Under the pieces are notes generated by a model. It searched no databases and was not told the origin of the DNA. It saw only the letters and a program-made list of their open reading frames with translations. From Paraspadella gotoi (taxonomy: Eukaryota > Chaetognatha): DNA of 64,000 nt. Where the stretch lies: positions 1,292,262-1,356,261 of the forward strand of contig JBJCIZ010000744.1 of the NCBI GenBank assembly GCA_051294375.1, given 5' to 3'. A program made the translations under genes and the position numbers. Shown piece by piece: positions 21,368-31,889 of this stretch; position 1 is the first letter of the stretch, and each line of letters begins with the position of its first letter.

Positions 21368-24054
21368 TCAATCATAAAAATCGAATTCGTCATCATCCTC
21401 TCCGACGGCCCCGCTCCCGTCTCCCTCGCCGCGACCGGAAATCGGGGCCCGCCAATCAGAATCGTCGTCGTCGTCATCGCGCCCAAGTCCGGATGGCAGC
21501 CGAGCCACGGTGGACGATCCTCTCGACGCCGAAGCCGCAGCCGACGTCGTCTTCGATTTCTCCTTGGATTTTTTGCCTTCGTCGACGCGAGAGCTCGAGG
21601 ACGTCGGCGACTTGGGATCTTCGGCGGCGACGGAAACGGCATCAGCGGGGGGTTTAGCGGCGGCGGCTGCGTTTCCCATGACGGCCTTCTGTATCGCCGC
21701 TTCGAGTTCGTCTTCGGAATCAGAATCGTCGATAGATTTCGCCGCGGCGGCGGTCTTCTTCGCCGAGTCGCCGCCGCCGCCGCCGAGGGTCATCTTCATC
21801 TGTTCGTAGGCGAAGCCGATTCCGACGTCGGCCTTTCGTCCGCGCGAGAAAATGTCATCCTCGTCGTCTTCGTTTCTCTCGAGGCTAAAATCCGCGCCGA
21901 CGGGACTGCGGAGCGACTTGTCCTTCTTCGAGGACGCCGGACGCGACGCCGATCGCGCCGCCGGAGACATTTCCGGCAGAGTCGCCTCCGACGCCGTTGA
22001 GCCGAGGCTGGATTCGAAGTCCAACGTGGCGGCGCCGCCTCCGCCGCTGGTGGCGCCTTTTTTCGACGGCTTCGAAAATTCGAGGTTCGTCGGTGACGCC
22101 GCTTGGAAATCCTCGACGCGCGGCGCAGTTTTGTCGGCGTCGTTTCGGTCCGAATCGTCGTCGACATCGCCGTCGTCGTCCTCGTCCAAATTGGCGCTGG
22201 GGATGCTGATGATGCCTCTTTTGGACGAGGGTGGAGGCCGAGTGTCGTCGTCATCGTCACGCGACGAAGGATCCGCAACTTCGTCGTCGCAATCGTCTTT
22301 ACGTTCGCCTTCCAGTGCACCGTCTCCATCACGACCACCTGCGAGTTCGCCGTCACCACCTTCGAGGTCGTCGTCGCGATCGCCGCGACCACCTTCCAGT
22401 TCGCCGCGACCACCTTCCAGTTCGCCGCGACCACCTTCCAGTTCGCCGCGACCACCTTCCAGTTCGCCGCGACCACCTTCCAGTTCGCCGCGACCACCTT
22501 CCAGTTCGCCGCGACCACCTTCCAGTTCGCCGCGACCTCCTCTTTCGCTCCAAGAATATCCTCGCGACGATAAATTCTTCTTCGACGGAGAATCCATCGA
22601 TCCTTCGACGGCGTCGACTCTCTCGTCCACCCGCAAATTCATCAATTGCAGATGGTCGACCTCCTTGGCGACGTCATTGGTATCCATTGTATCTCGTTTG
22701 CCCGCAGGATATTCCTCCTTTCGATTTTCATTATAATTTCCATCGCCTCCGACGAACGTTTCCATCTCACCTTCTTCGTCCGGACGCTTGAGCTTCGTCT
22801 CCGACTGACGACGATGGTTTCGAGAGTCGACAAGCGAAGACGGCTTCGGGTCGGGCACGGAAGGGTTTTGATGAAGTTGTGGTCGTGGCTGCGGTTGTGG
22901 AAACTTTGCGTGCGATTGCGGAAAAGAGGGAATCTGTGTGGTCGTCGTCGGGACTGAAGGAATGGGAGGAGGCAAACTGTCAACCGCCGGTGCTTGAAAA
23001 TGTTGAGGAGCTGGTCCGCTCATTGACTGATATGGCATAGTTCCGCCAGGTAGGTTATAAGGCACGGAAGTAGCGGAACCGTAAGCCACAGATGTTGGTA
23101 GCTGTTGATAAGGCACGCCTGCTTGCTGGTAAGGGACGCCTGGTGGTTGGTAAGGAGCGCTATACACCGGATTCTGCAATAATTGCGCTTGCGACGATTC
23201 GAATCCCGAAGGATCACGTGACTGCATCGCCGAAGAAAGAGTAAGTAAAGGCGGAACGGTCGACGCTGCACCTCCGGGAAAGTGAGACATTTGACCGGGA
23301 TAACCCTGACCAACGAGCGGCGCAGCCTGGACGCATTGGTAAGGCGAGCGACCGGACGTCGGCGGGTGAGGCAACGCAGCCGGAGCGAATGCCTGACCCT
23401 GATGATTCGTCCCTCGATCTTGACCCGTCTCCAAATTTCTCATTTTCTCTTCCTCGATTTTCTGCCAAACTGAAGGCAGCTGCCGCAGCCAACCCGGAAA
23501 CTCGGCCTCGATCAACCGCTCGTACTCCTCCTTGAGCGCCTTGAACTTGTCCGTCCGTCTGGCCATCCAATCCAGGCGCGAGTTGGCCCGCGCCATGTCC
23601 TGTCTGATCTTCTCGTGTCGGATGCGGGAGCGGCGCTCGTCCTCGCAGATTTTTCTAGTTAGAAGAGGGGGGGGTGGGGAATTTAGGGAGGGGTAATCTT
23701 TTTATTACTATGTGAATAAGCTGAAGGTAATTGTCTATAACTTGTTGAACCCCCTCAAGCAGACACGGGCTTTGAACCAGGCTTGAGGGTTTCACACTCC
23801 CATAAGGCGGCTCAATCAAGCCACACCCTCTTCCAACAACCCAACTCGACAATAACTAGTTACACTTACAATACAATTTACCTGTAATACCGTTCCAGCC
23901 TCTCGATCTTCGGTCCCGAAATTCGCGCGTCTATCGTCGGCGCCGCGGTGTCTAGTCGCCGGTCGAGTGCCAACCGGCGTCGCTCCAGTTCGTGTTGAAG
24001 GCTCTGGGTGCGGGCGACGCGCTCGAGAAACGGGACCGAGTCGTCCAGGGACAT
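21368..24054 (-). CDS. KIZ: Kizuna-like centrosomal protein, two exons seen
   Basis: Exon 24054-23882 (ATG at 24,054) joins in phase to 23654-21368, giving about 819 residues. The first ~130 residues are a charged coiled coil: LERVARTQSLQHELERRRLA, KIERLERYYRKICEDERRSR, then KFKALKEEYERLIEAEF. Its layout resembles the N-terminus of vertebrate Kizuna (LKNYLKEICESEKK region), a PLK1 substrate that keeps spindle poles intact. Then comes a Pro/Gln/Tyr-rich middle, seven GGRGELE repeats, and an acidic Ser-rich C-terminal half ending DEFDFYD. In-frame codons upstream of the ATG, back to a possible acceptor near 24,089, mean an earlier exon may exist. Family call rests on remembered similarity of the coiled coil only, hence moderate confidence; another coiled-coil centrosomal protein is the alternative. 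Confidence 0.6.
22384..22538 (-). repeat. 21-bp coding minisatellite in the Kizuna-like gene
   Basis: Seven nearly identical 21-bp units (plus strand GACCACCTTCCAGTTCGCCGC) encode GGRGELE. Because 21 is divisible by three, all six frames stay open, which produces several long spurious frames over this stretch. The units are almost identical, suggesting recent expansion and length polymorphism. Confidence 0.95.
23736..23850 (-). mobile_element. SINE-like fragment in the Kizuna-like intron
   Basis: On the minus strand GTGGCTTGATTGAGCCG resembles an A box and CCTGGTTCAAAGCCCGTG carries a B box (GGTTCAAAGCC), about 45 bp apart. It differs in sequence from the SINE at 4.6 and 20.4 kb, so it would be a second family. 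Confidence 0.5.
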
Positions 24055-24089
24055 TTTTACGTCCAAGCGGGAAGGGGAGGGGAATCTGT

Positions 24090-24992
24090 GAATGAATGGA
24101 TTATATGTTTATATCAAAATTAAATAACGAAGGAAATGATAATAAAGTCCGTCCGAAAAGTTGAATAGCCACTTGAATCGATAAAAATTGACCTTTTTTA
24201 TATATTCTTCTGTAAAATAAAACATTAAAAACGAACAAATTACTTAAAATTATAAGTTCCAGACGTCGTAACTTTAAGTACAGGATACGACAGACCGATT
24301 TTAACTTGAGAAAGAATACAAACGAATACAAATGAAGCAGAAAAAAGCAGAAAAAAAGCGGAGATGAAATAAAAGAATTAATGAAAAAAAGCAGAAGAGA
24401 AAAAGAATCGAGGACCGAAAGGAGGAGACGAAGGAATGACAAAAGAGCAGCGGTGTTAAAGAGTAGAGATTAATAATAATAAGATAAAAATAATTAACAA
24501 CTTGATAATATTAAATAACTATTAGGTTATTAAATAATAATTAATAATAAACTTAAGGTAACGTAAAATCCCTGACTTGGAATGACGTTGAATTAATTTT
24601 ATGATTTTATATTCTCAGTATTTTTTAACGAAATATTTTCTTTTTTTCGGGGGACATAAACAAAATATTAAACATTTTTCCTATCATCCTCAGAACTATA
24701 TCTTTATAAATTATAATAATGTACGATGAATTCGGCTATAATGATTCATTTCTTAAAAAAATATTCGCGTAAACTTTTACCTATGAATTTTTTTCAATGG
24801 CACGATGTACTTAAACTGGAATTTATGAATTTAAAGAATCAATAATTTTTATACTGCTCTTATCAAAAGACTTTAAATATAAAATATTGAGTTTTAGAAA
24901 AAGTTTGAGTGCTGTATCCACAGTTCTCTGACGGCCACCCGAAAAGTGATAATCACTGATATACACTAGTTTCTAACCCCCCCCTCTCTCTC

Positions 24993-25035
<43 letters not shown>

Positions 25036-25300
25036 CTCTCAGCTAAATCTCTGATATTCGAATTATCCGTCGGTGAGTGTTTTATACCGGTTTTAATAAT
25101 AAATTCGTCTGGCCATTAATTTTTAATTTTGCTGCCTTAAAAAAAAAGAAGAAAAAAATTCGTGATCAAGTTTTACGTTTTATTTTCGTTTCAGTAAAAA
25201 AACTTTTTTTCTTTACGAATTTTATTATCTTTTTCAATCTTTACAAGGATTTTGTTTTATATTAACATTGAACAATGTTCATATGATAATGAACATTATT
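24090..25300. other. AT-rich intergenic DNA with a CT microsatellite
   Basis: No gene recognised. A (CT)n/(CTAT) tract occupies about 24,979-25,041. This is the gap between the Kizuna-like and EF-hand/DUF924 genes, which are divergently oriented, so promoters of both probably lie here; none could be placed. Confidence 0.6.
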
Positions 25301-25540
25301 TAGTGGAAAACTCGGAATTCATTGAAGTATTTTAAAGGTGTTAGGACCCGCCGGTCCGTCCCTCCAGAAAAACGCCCCCGACAATCTTTGATTCGAGGAA
25401 CTTCCATCGTCGATCCACTCCGGCCGCCAAAGATGGAACATTCCGCCAAAGATCTAACCAAAGGACAGACCACACATTCTTTCTTTCTTTCACTCTCTTT
25501 CTCTCTCAACATATTTTAACATTTGACTCAATTTCCAGCC

Positions 25541-25675
25541 ATGTCTAACTTACCCAAATGTCCCGACGGGTCAGGTCTCCGCTGCATCTTTCATCGCGTC
25601 GGTTCTGACTCAAACGGAATCTTGTCTTTGACCGAGTTCATCAACTTCGCTATCTCTCTCTCTCAGCCCAAAGCT
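25541..25675 (+). pseudogene. Duplicate of the first EF-hand exon, lacking a donor site
   Basis: ATG at 25,541 opens MSNLPKCPDGSGLRCIF and GSDSNGILSLTEFINFAI, a paralogue of the exon at 25,859. The downstream exon ends AGG-GTAAGG, but here the matching place reads CTCTCTCTCAGCCC with no GT donor, so the copy cannot splice in the same way and runs on to a stop about 65 codons after the ATG. Its Ca-loop has Glu at position 12 but Gly at position 1. Either a decayed duplicate or an alternative short-protein exon. The stretch 25,322-25,500 upstream (frame with RTRRSVPPEKRPRQS) is GC-richer and might be a 5' exon. Confidence 0.6.
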
Positions 25676-25858
25676 CGTGCCCGTTTTATTAATAAGAACG
25701 CGAGACAATCAATAACTCGTTACTTTATCATGGTTTTTTAAAGTCACGTTGTGATTTTACTACTGATGATTCAATTTTTATAATTGTATTTTCAAAATTA
25801 TTTCAGATTTTTGATTATTGATTTGTATTTTTCTGCGGCTTTATTATTTTCGTCCACC

Positions 25859-28800
25859 ATGACTCACTTACCTCAATGCCCAGGCGGGTCAGTACTACGC
25901 TGCATCTTTAATCTCATCGATTCTGACTCCAATGGGATTATCACTCTGCCAAAATTCATTGACTTTGCTCTCAGGGTAAGGATGAGACAAATATGTTTAT
26001 TATTTAAAATTTACTTGTGATTTGAAGAAAAAATTTTATTCTTTGAACTTACAGGAACTTAAGCCTTGCAAGGTTGACAGCCACTGCATCCAAGAAATAT
26101 TCCACAGTATGGAATACAGCAAAAGAGAATGTCTCAATGTTCAACAATTTGAAGATTTCCTAACCGACTTCATGACTCCCTTAAAAGACAATAAATTAAG
26201 TTTGCACATTTTTTTCATTCATTAATTCCTTGAATAATTCTTTAAATTTTTATAAAATATTTATTAAAGCAAATACAACTATTCATTCATTTTAGCTCAT
26301 GTTTCAGATGTTAACTTTCTCTACAATATAGACCGCGGATTCCTGTTCGCATCCAAAGGGAATACTTACCTTAGAAGAATCTTTAAAAGTTTACATCAAA
26401 CAGCAAACTCACGCTCATGAAAAGGCCAAGGCGGGGGATATTACCTACTGCCCAACTCGGGTAAGAAATGCAAATACAATTTTTTATGAAATTGGTACAA
26501 CCAATATAAAAATTATCCATTAATTTAATAAATAAGCAATCTTGCCCCTGACTTTGGACAGGCTTTGGTGGTTTAATGCCTCCATCACTCTTACAAGATA
26601 ACAACATAGCAGGTCCCAGCAAGCTTTCAATCATGACTCTCTCACAGTCTCGTTTATTCACTCCCAATTGTATGAAAAGATCACCCCCTTAAGTATTAAA
26701 TCGGGGAATACTTATTGTACTCCACACTAGCATCAAAATAAATGGAGCTGAATTTTATGAAATTGGTACAACCAAAATAAAAATTATCCATTCATTTAAT
26801 AAATAAGCTATCTTGCCCCTGACTTTGGACAGGCTTTGGTGGTTTAAGGCCTCCATCATAACTTTTTAACATTGAAAACTTCAATGAATCCTCTCTTCTT
26901 TTCAATCACCAGATCCCTAGCGACAGTGGCGGTCTACTTTATCGACATCGCCTGATCCTTCGGCTTTTGTCGGGTAGAATCGATGCCGACGCGGCCGCCA
27001 TTCTCGACTTTTGGTTTCCGGAAAATGCAACAGAAGCTTTGCTATTGTGGTTTGGTGGAGGATCGGCTTTGGACCAGGAGATAAGGTTCAAGTTTGGGTG
27101 AGTTAATATCAATTTTTGGGCCATAATTTCTCATAGTGACTCTTTTCAACTTAAATTCTTAAGTTAGTTTTTAGGTAAGGGTTAAATAGTAAGGCGGGAC
27201 AGAATTTACCAAAGTCTTTTTTCCTTTTACAACCAAATTGACTTATGATGTTAGATTTAATAAATAGGTAAGGGGCTAGGCAAAGGGATTAGAAACAGAA
27301 ATGTGGCTCTTTCAGAAAATTGTGCGAATTCAAATCACTTTTATTAACTATTTAGCGCTGCTATAATTGACTGTTGACATTGTTCTTGTTGTCTTTAATG
27401 TATGTCAAAAGTGGCTAACTTAATGTATTAATAAAGAGCTGTTGATATTTTTGATAGTATTTTGATATCCCCCTTTAACCCGCAGTGTCTTGGTTGACAA
27501 GGCAGCCAAAGGTGACCTTGACTCCTGGACAAATACCCCATTGGAATGTCTCGCTCTCATCATTCTCTTGGATCAATTTTCCCGCAATCTTTTCCGTAAT
27601 CAAAAACGCATGTACGCCAATGACGAAAAAGCGCGGGCCGTCTGCGCCAAAGCCTTGCACAATGACTATCTGCAATACTTGACGCCTGTGCAGGTACTAG
27701 CTGCAAAAGTGAAAATAGATTGCACTTTTTAGAATGGTGATCATAAATACGGAAATATCACTATAACAAATGACAAATTTTTAAGACTAAAGCTAATGTT
27801 TCACGTTTTTTTCTTGCAGGCGATTTTTCTGCCCTGCCTGGTATTCATCCACTCGGAGCTCTTTCATCACCAAGAGCTAAGCATCAACATCTGGTGTCAC
27901 CAGATTCAAAACCATTTACCTCAAGACGACCAACTGAGAATGTTTGGAATGATTTTCTTGTATCACATCAAGGTCATATTTATTCTATGTAATTATAATT
28001 GTAAATTGTAAAAATGTGTGATGTCATGTCCTGCCACACTAAACACAAAGATAGGAAATTAATTTTAATAATAGCTTATAAACTTTTAATATTTACTTTA
28101 TATGTTTTTTAATTTAATTTAATTTTACTAGTAATTTACTTTGTAATTGAGTCGTTTAATGTTTATCCTGTTTTGAATTTATTTACTATATTATATTTAT
28201 TACTATTAATAATAAATAGAATGAATGAATTTAATGATAAATTATAACAAAAACCTAACAATGTCTTTTTCCTTTTTCAATCAGGTCTTGTGCAAATTCG
28301 ATCGTCTTCCTCACCGCAATAATGTCTTAGGTCGCGAGTCGACAAAAGAAGAGAAGGAATTTAATAACGACGAGTATCTCGTGTACGTTTTGTGTCTCTG
28401 GCATTCCCGTCTTTCTCCGTCTCTCTCACTCTGTCTCTTTATCTTACGTTCTGTCTTTATCCTACGTTCGCTCTCATTTTTCTTTCTATCTCTCTCTTAT
28501 TCTTTCTCTCCTTTTCTTACTCGCCATCTGTTTCTCTATTTATCTCTCTCTCTATATATATAATTTATATATATATACATATATAATATTATTATTGTAA
28601 AAAAAGTAAAAAAAACATAATCAAATAGTAAAATATATTTTTTGTTTTTTCCATTTAAACTCATTTCCACTCGCACGATTCCCTCGAAACTTCATATCCA
28701 CCTCAATCACACAGTTTCCTACCCACACACAAAATTTCATACCAATCCATCCATCCAATCACGAGTAATTGGAGTTTTTTGCTAAGGTGGGACGGATGTA

Positions 28801-29467
28801 CGGACGGACGGACGGACATCGTTTTTTTTTGCATAATTAATCATAATTCGATGTTCTGACATGATATAAGTGAATGCCCGACAAGATTGAGGGGGTGGAC
28901 CGACGGACCGACAAAGTGAATTATAGAGTCGGGATCTTCTAAAACAAATTTTTGGCCTTTCTTATCTATAGATAAATATTAAAAAATTAATTACTAGGGT
29001 ATAGAGCCATATTAGAATTTTTTTGTCCATTGAAAGTATTCTTTAAAATCTCTAAATATTAGTTTGAGCATGTACTCACTCTAAATTTTTGACTCACTCC
29101 ATTGAGTTGGTCTACCCTATTAACCCAACTGACACGCCCCCCCCCCGCAGTTTCGACTTCCCCCTCCGCAGCAGCAGCGACGGACGAATCATCTTCGTCG
29201 AAACTCCCGCCTTTTCCCCAACTTGCGGCAGCGACCGCGGTCCGCCCGCTTCAGACGCGACAGATCTTCTTCGACGCTGCCGACGACGCGGCGGCGAAGC
29301 GGCTGATGCTGCGACAGATGCGAGAGTGGCTGACGGCGCTGGCCTCGCTATTTCCGGACGCCGACGAGATTATTCGGCGAAAGACCGGAAAGGCCGTGGC
29401 TGTGGTGACGAGAAGACCGGAAAACTGCGTGGCTGAGGGGGAATGTCCTGAAATTAGGCGAGTCTGA
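25859..29467 (+). CDS. EF-hand-like N-terminus fused to a DUF924 domain, about eight exons
   Basis: Exons: 25859-25975, 26053-about 26206 (3' end unclear), 26332-26460, 26913-27097, 27486-27693, 27820-27972, 28285-28382, and a last exon from 29151 whose frame is unsettled. The first exons encode EF-hand-like units: IDSDSNGIITLPKFIDFAL, ECLNVQQFEDFL, ADSCSHPKGILTLEES. Then a clear DUF924 domain: AAILDFWFPENATEA, DKAAKGDLDSWTNTPLECLA, LIILLDQFSRNLFRNQKRMY, FIHSELFHHQE, FDRLPHRNNVLGRESTKEE. DUF924 is a mostly bacterial all-alpha family related to TPR-like folds; its biochemical role is unknown. The predicted protein has no signal peptide, so cytosolic. The last exon has two long open frames (STSPSAAAATDESSSSK and FDFPLRSSSDGRIIF); the exon-7 donor phase fits the second, composition favours the first. 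Confidence 0.8.
26492..26672 (-). repeat. Interspersed repeat family F, copy 2
   Basis: Nearly identical to 3,684-3,890, including AAATTGGTACAACCAATATA at the start and TCTCACAGTCTCGTTTATTC at the end. On the minus strand it has an open frame (NKRDCERVMIESLLGPAMLL, KPVQSQGQDCLFI) that could be the remnant of a retrotransposon C-terminus. In intron 3 of the DUF924 gene. Confidence 0.8.
26757..26862 (-). repeat. Interspersed repeat family F, copy 3 (truncated)
   Basis: Same first half as copies 1 and 2 (AAATTGGTACAACCA, TTGCCCCTGACTTTGGACAG) and ends after GGCCTCCATCA. Truncation at one end with a constant opposite end is the pattern of 5'-truncated retroposons. Confidence 0.8.
28660..28955 (+). 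repeat. Interspersed repeat family C, fullest copy
   Basis: Key words: CACGATTCCCTCGAAACTT, CACAGTTTCCTACC, CAATCCATCCATCCAATCA, GGACGGACGGACGGACATCG, ATTCGATGTTCTGACATG, GGACCGACGGACCGACAAAG. Partial copies are at 31,735-31,889 (+), 54,890-55,035 (-), 58,765-58,875 (-) and 62,060-62,400 (-). No coding capacity or RNA polymerase III box was seen. Located in the last intron of the DUF924 gene. Confidence 0.85.
28945..29120 (+). repeat. Interspersed repeat family D, copy 2
   Basis: Second copy of the element at 8,265-8,450 with the same word order, directly abutting repeat C and ending about 30 bp before the last DUF924-gene exon. Confidence 0.8.
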
Positions 29468-29887
29468 CTGTGGGTCTGGGTTTGAGTTTCTCTGGGTCTG
29501 TCTGGGTCAGGGTCTGAGTTTGTTTGGGTATGAGTCTGTTTGCGTCTAGATTTGGGTCAAGATTCTGAACGTCCAGCAATCTTCCTACTGCTAATCAATC
29601 GTCCAAATTGCTTGCCAATTTTAAAATTGGTTTTTCCTCGTCTTCTTGTCCAATTTAAATTACCAATGTTCATCGTCATTCGATCAAACTTTTTAGTCCA
29701 GCGTCGAATTGTTTAACATTAAACTGCTTGTCCATTGTCCAACATTCTTTTCCTGGTCCATTAAGGCATTATGATATCTTATTGTCTGTCATAATAATTA
29801 TTGCTTTGATAACATTGAATTCCTTATCGCTTGGCTTAAATTTCTTGCTAACGTTGAATTGATTGATCCATTTTTCTCCACCAACAG

Positions 29888-30023
29888 ATTCGACTATGAC
29901 AAAGAACCAAAGGGCGACGAAACAAAGACCAACGCGGAATCAAAGGGCAACAGATCAGAGGCCAACGGATCAAAGGCCAAAGTGGAATCAGAGGCCGACG
30001 GATCAAAGGCCAACAAGGAATGA
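29888..30023 (+). CDS. Possible terminal exon with Lys/Glu/Asn-rich repeats
   Basis: After an acceptor-like CACCAACAG the frame reads FDYDKEPKGDETKTN, then repeats of the type GNRSEANGSKAKVESEADGS, ending with a stop at 30,021. A 12-18 bp imperfect repeat (GATCAAAGGCCAACGG) underlies it, and another frame reads NQRPTDQRP. It could be an alternative 3' exon of the DUF924 gene, but I could not link its phase to a donor in the 29,151 exon. It may be only a minisatellite. Confidence 0.3.
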
Positions 30024-30077
30024 AAGGCCAATAGATCAGAATCAAAGGCCAACGCTTTCTGACGAAAAAATGTATAT

Positions 30078-30108
<31 letters not shown>

Positions 30109-30304
30109 TTAAATTTATATTTTAAATTGATTACAACTAAATTTGTAATATTATTCATTTCCATTTAACCTAATATGCCGTGGTTACAAAGTTAAATATA
30201 TGGTCGCCATATATAGAAACACTTTATTGAAATATTACGCCACTTTATTGATAGGGAAGCTTAGTAGTTTTTAGCCAAGCTAGCTATATATCATTATCTT
30301 GTTC

Positions 30305-30395
30305 GAAGGATTGGAGGCCTTAGGCCACCATAGTCCGTCCAGAGTCATAAGGCAAGATAGCTTATTTAATAAATGAATGAATGAATAATTTAAAA
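30305..30395 (+). repeat. Interspersed repeat family F, copy 4 (opposite orientation, truncated)
   Basis: GGAGGCCTTAGGCCACCATAG and GGCAAGATAGCTTATTTAAT match the inverted sequence of copies 1-3, and a TAAATGAATGAATGAA tail follows. This orientation shows the tail as a retroposon 3' end. Confidence 0.75.
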
Positions 30396-30457
30396 CTTTG
30401 TTTTACTAAACTCATTGGTCTCGTTAGCGATTGCTTCCTCCTTCTCATCTCTCAAAA

Positions 30458-30459
30458 TG

Positions 30460-30527
<68 letters not shown>

Positions 30528-30546
30528 CATTATTATTATTATTATC
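30458..30546 (+). repeat. (ATT)n microsatellite
   Basis: About 29 uninterrupted or near-uninterrupted ATT units with one ATC variant near the 3' end. Confidence 0.95.
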
Positions 30547-30579
30547 AATGAGTGTCTATACTATACTATTCGATCCTAA

Positions 30580-31680
30580 CCCTTCCCGCCTTCGACGCGT
30601 CAACCTCGAGTCTCTCCCCCAACCCTAATCCTAATCCGAGCCTCCCGTTCAACTCCGTGCCTCTCTCTTAAGTTCCCAACCCTCACCCGGGCTCGGGCCT
30701 GCCGTACATCTCCGTGCCTCAACCCTACTCCTTCATTTCCCTCACTCTTCCCTCACCCTTACGCGGGCCTCCTGTTCATCAGCAACACTCAGTCAGTGTC
30801 ACTCACCCTACCCCTTAACCTAAAATTGACATCAACATTAACCCTAAACTGAACTTAACCCAACCCCCGGTTTTTAATTCACGGTTTTTTAATTCAAGAT
30901 CATCGATTCAATTAATTCATGATCGACAAATTATAAATTTCAAGATTTATAATTCAAAAATTTATAATTTACAAACGTCAGTTCACGATCGTCAATTCAA
31001 GATCGTCGATTCACCACCATCAATTTAAAATTTTTGGTCCAAAATTTTTAAATTAAAGATTTTCAAGGAAAGATTTTTTAATTTAAGAGTTTAAATCCAC
31101 AATTGACGATCTCTGATCAACAATCAACAATCCATGATGTGCAATTCACATAATCGATGATTTTAATCAATAACGAATTATTGATTCAATAATTAAGAAT
31201 TATTGACGCGATAATTACGAATTATTGAGGCAATGATAATGAGTTATTCGAAGCGATGATAGTCATTCATCAATGCTATTATAAACATTCAATGACAGTC
31301 ATTCATTGATGCGATTATAGTCATTAATTGATCCAATGAGAGTTATTTTTTATGCTATTATAATAATTTATTGATGCAATTATAAACAATAATTGATTCA
31401 GGATGCAATGATAATATTCAATAATGCGATCATAGACATTCATTATTGCGATGATAATCATTTATTGATGCGATGATAATCATTAATCAATGCGATTATT
31501 GATGCAATTATAATGATTTATTGATGCGATAATAGTAGATGCAATGATAATCGATAAATGATGGACACATAAGAGAGAGACATAACAAATTTATTAATAA
31601 TTCAAAAAAGGAATCTATAAACAATCATTCAATAACCGGGTCAATCAGCCAATCAATCATTTTAACTGAGAGAGAGAGAG
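30580..31680. other. Degenerate tandem-repeat desert
   Basis: 30,590-30,870 contains loose CCAACCCT/CCTAATCC words; 30,880-31,150 contains AATTCACGATCGTC-like units; 31,190-31,560 contains many ATTNATGCGATGATAATCATT units. All are imperfect and overlapping. No gene. Confidence 0.7.
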
Positions 31681-31734
31681 AAAGAAACTTTAAAATTTAA
31701 AATGAATTCAAATTTATAAATGTGAACTTTGTTT

Positions 31735-31889
31735 TCTCCTTTTAAACTCATTTCGACTTGTCCGATTCCATCGAAACTTTATATCCAGCTTGATCATACA
31801 GTTTCCTACCAGCACACAACATTTTATCTCAATCCATCCATCCAATCATGAGTAATTGAAGTTTTTTGCTAAGCGGGGACGGTCATCAT
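31735..31889 (+). repeat. Interspersed repeat family C, copy cut by the N gap
   Basis: TTTAAACTCATTTCGACTTG, CATACAGTTTCCTACCAG and CCATCCATCCAATCATGAG match the copy at 28,660. The copy stops exactly at the N run, which suggests the gap arose because the repeat could not be assembled. Confidence 0.85.

Noticed and set aside
22384-22538. CRISPR-like array of short direct repeats
   Set aside because: Units are contiguous with no unique spacers and encode an in-frame peptide repeat in a eukaryotic gene.
21852-22736. Plus-strand Ser/Pro/Arg-rich frame of 294 codons and several neighbours
   Set aside because: Shadows of the Kizuna-like exon, kept open by the 21-bp in-frame minisatellite and GC-rich codons.
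30580-30870. Telomere-like CCCTAA words
   Set aside because: Irregular CCTAATCC/CCCTCACCC text without a repeating hexamer; only degenerate simple sequence.
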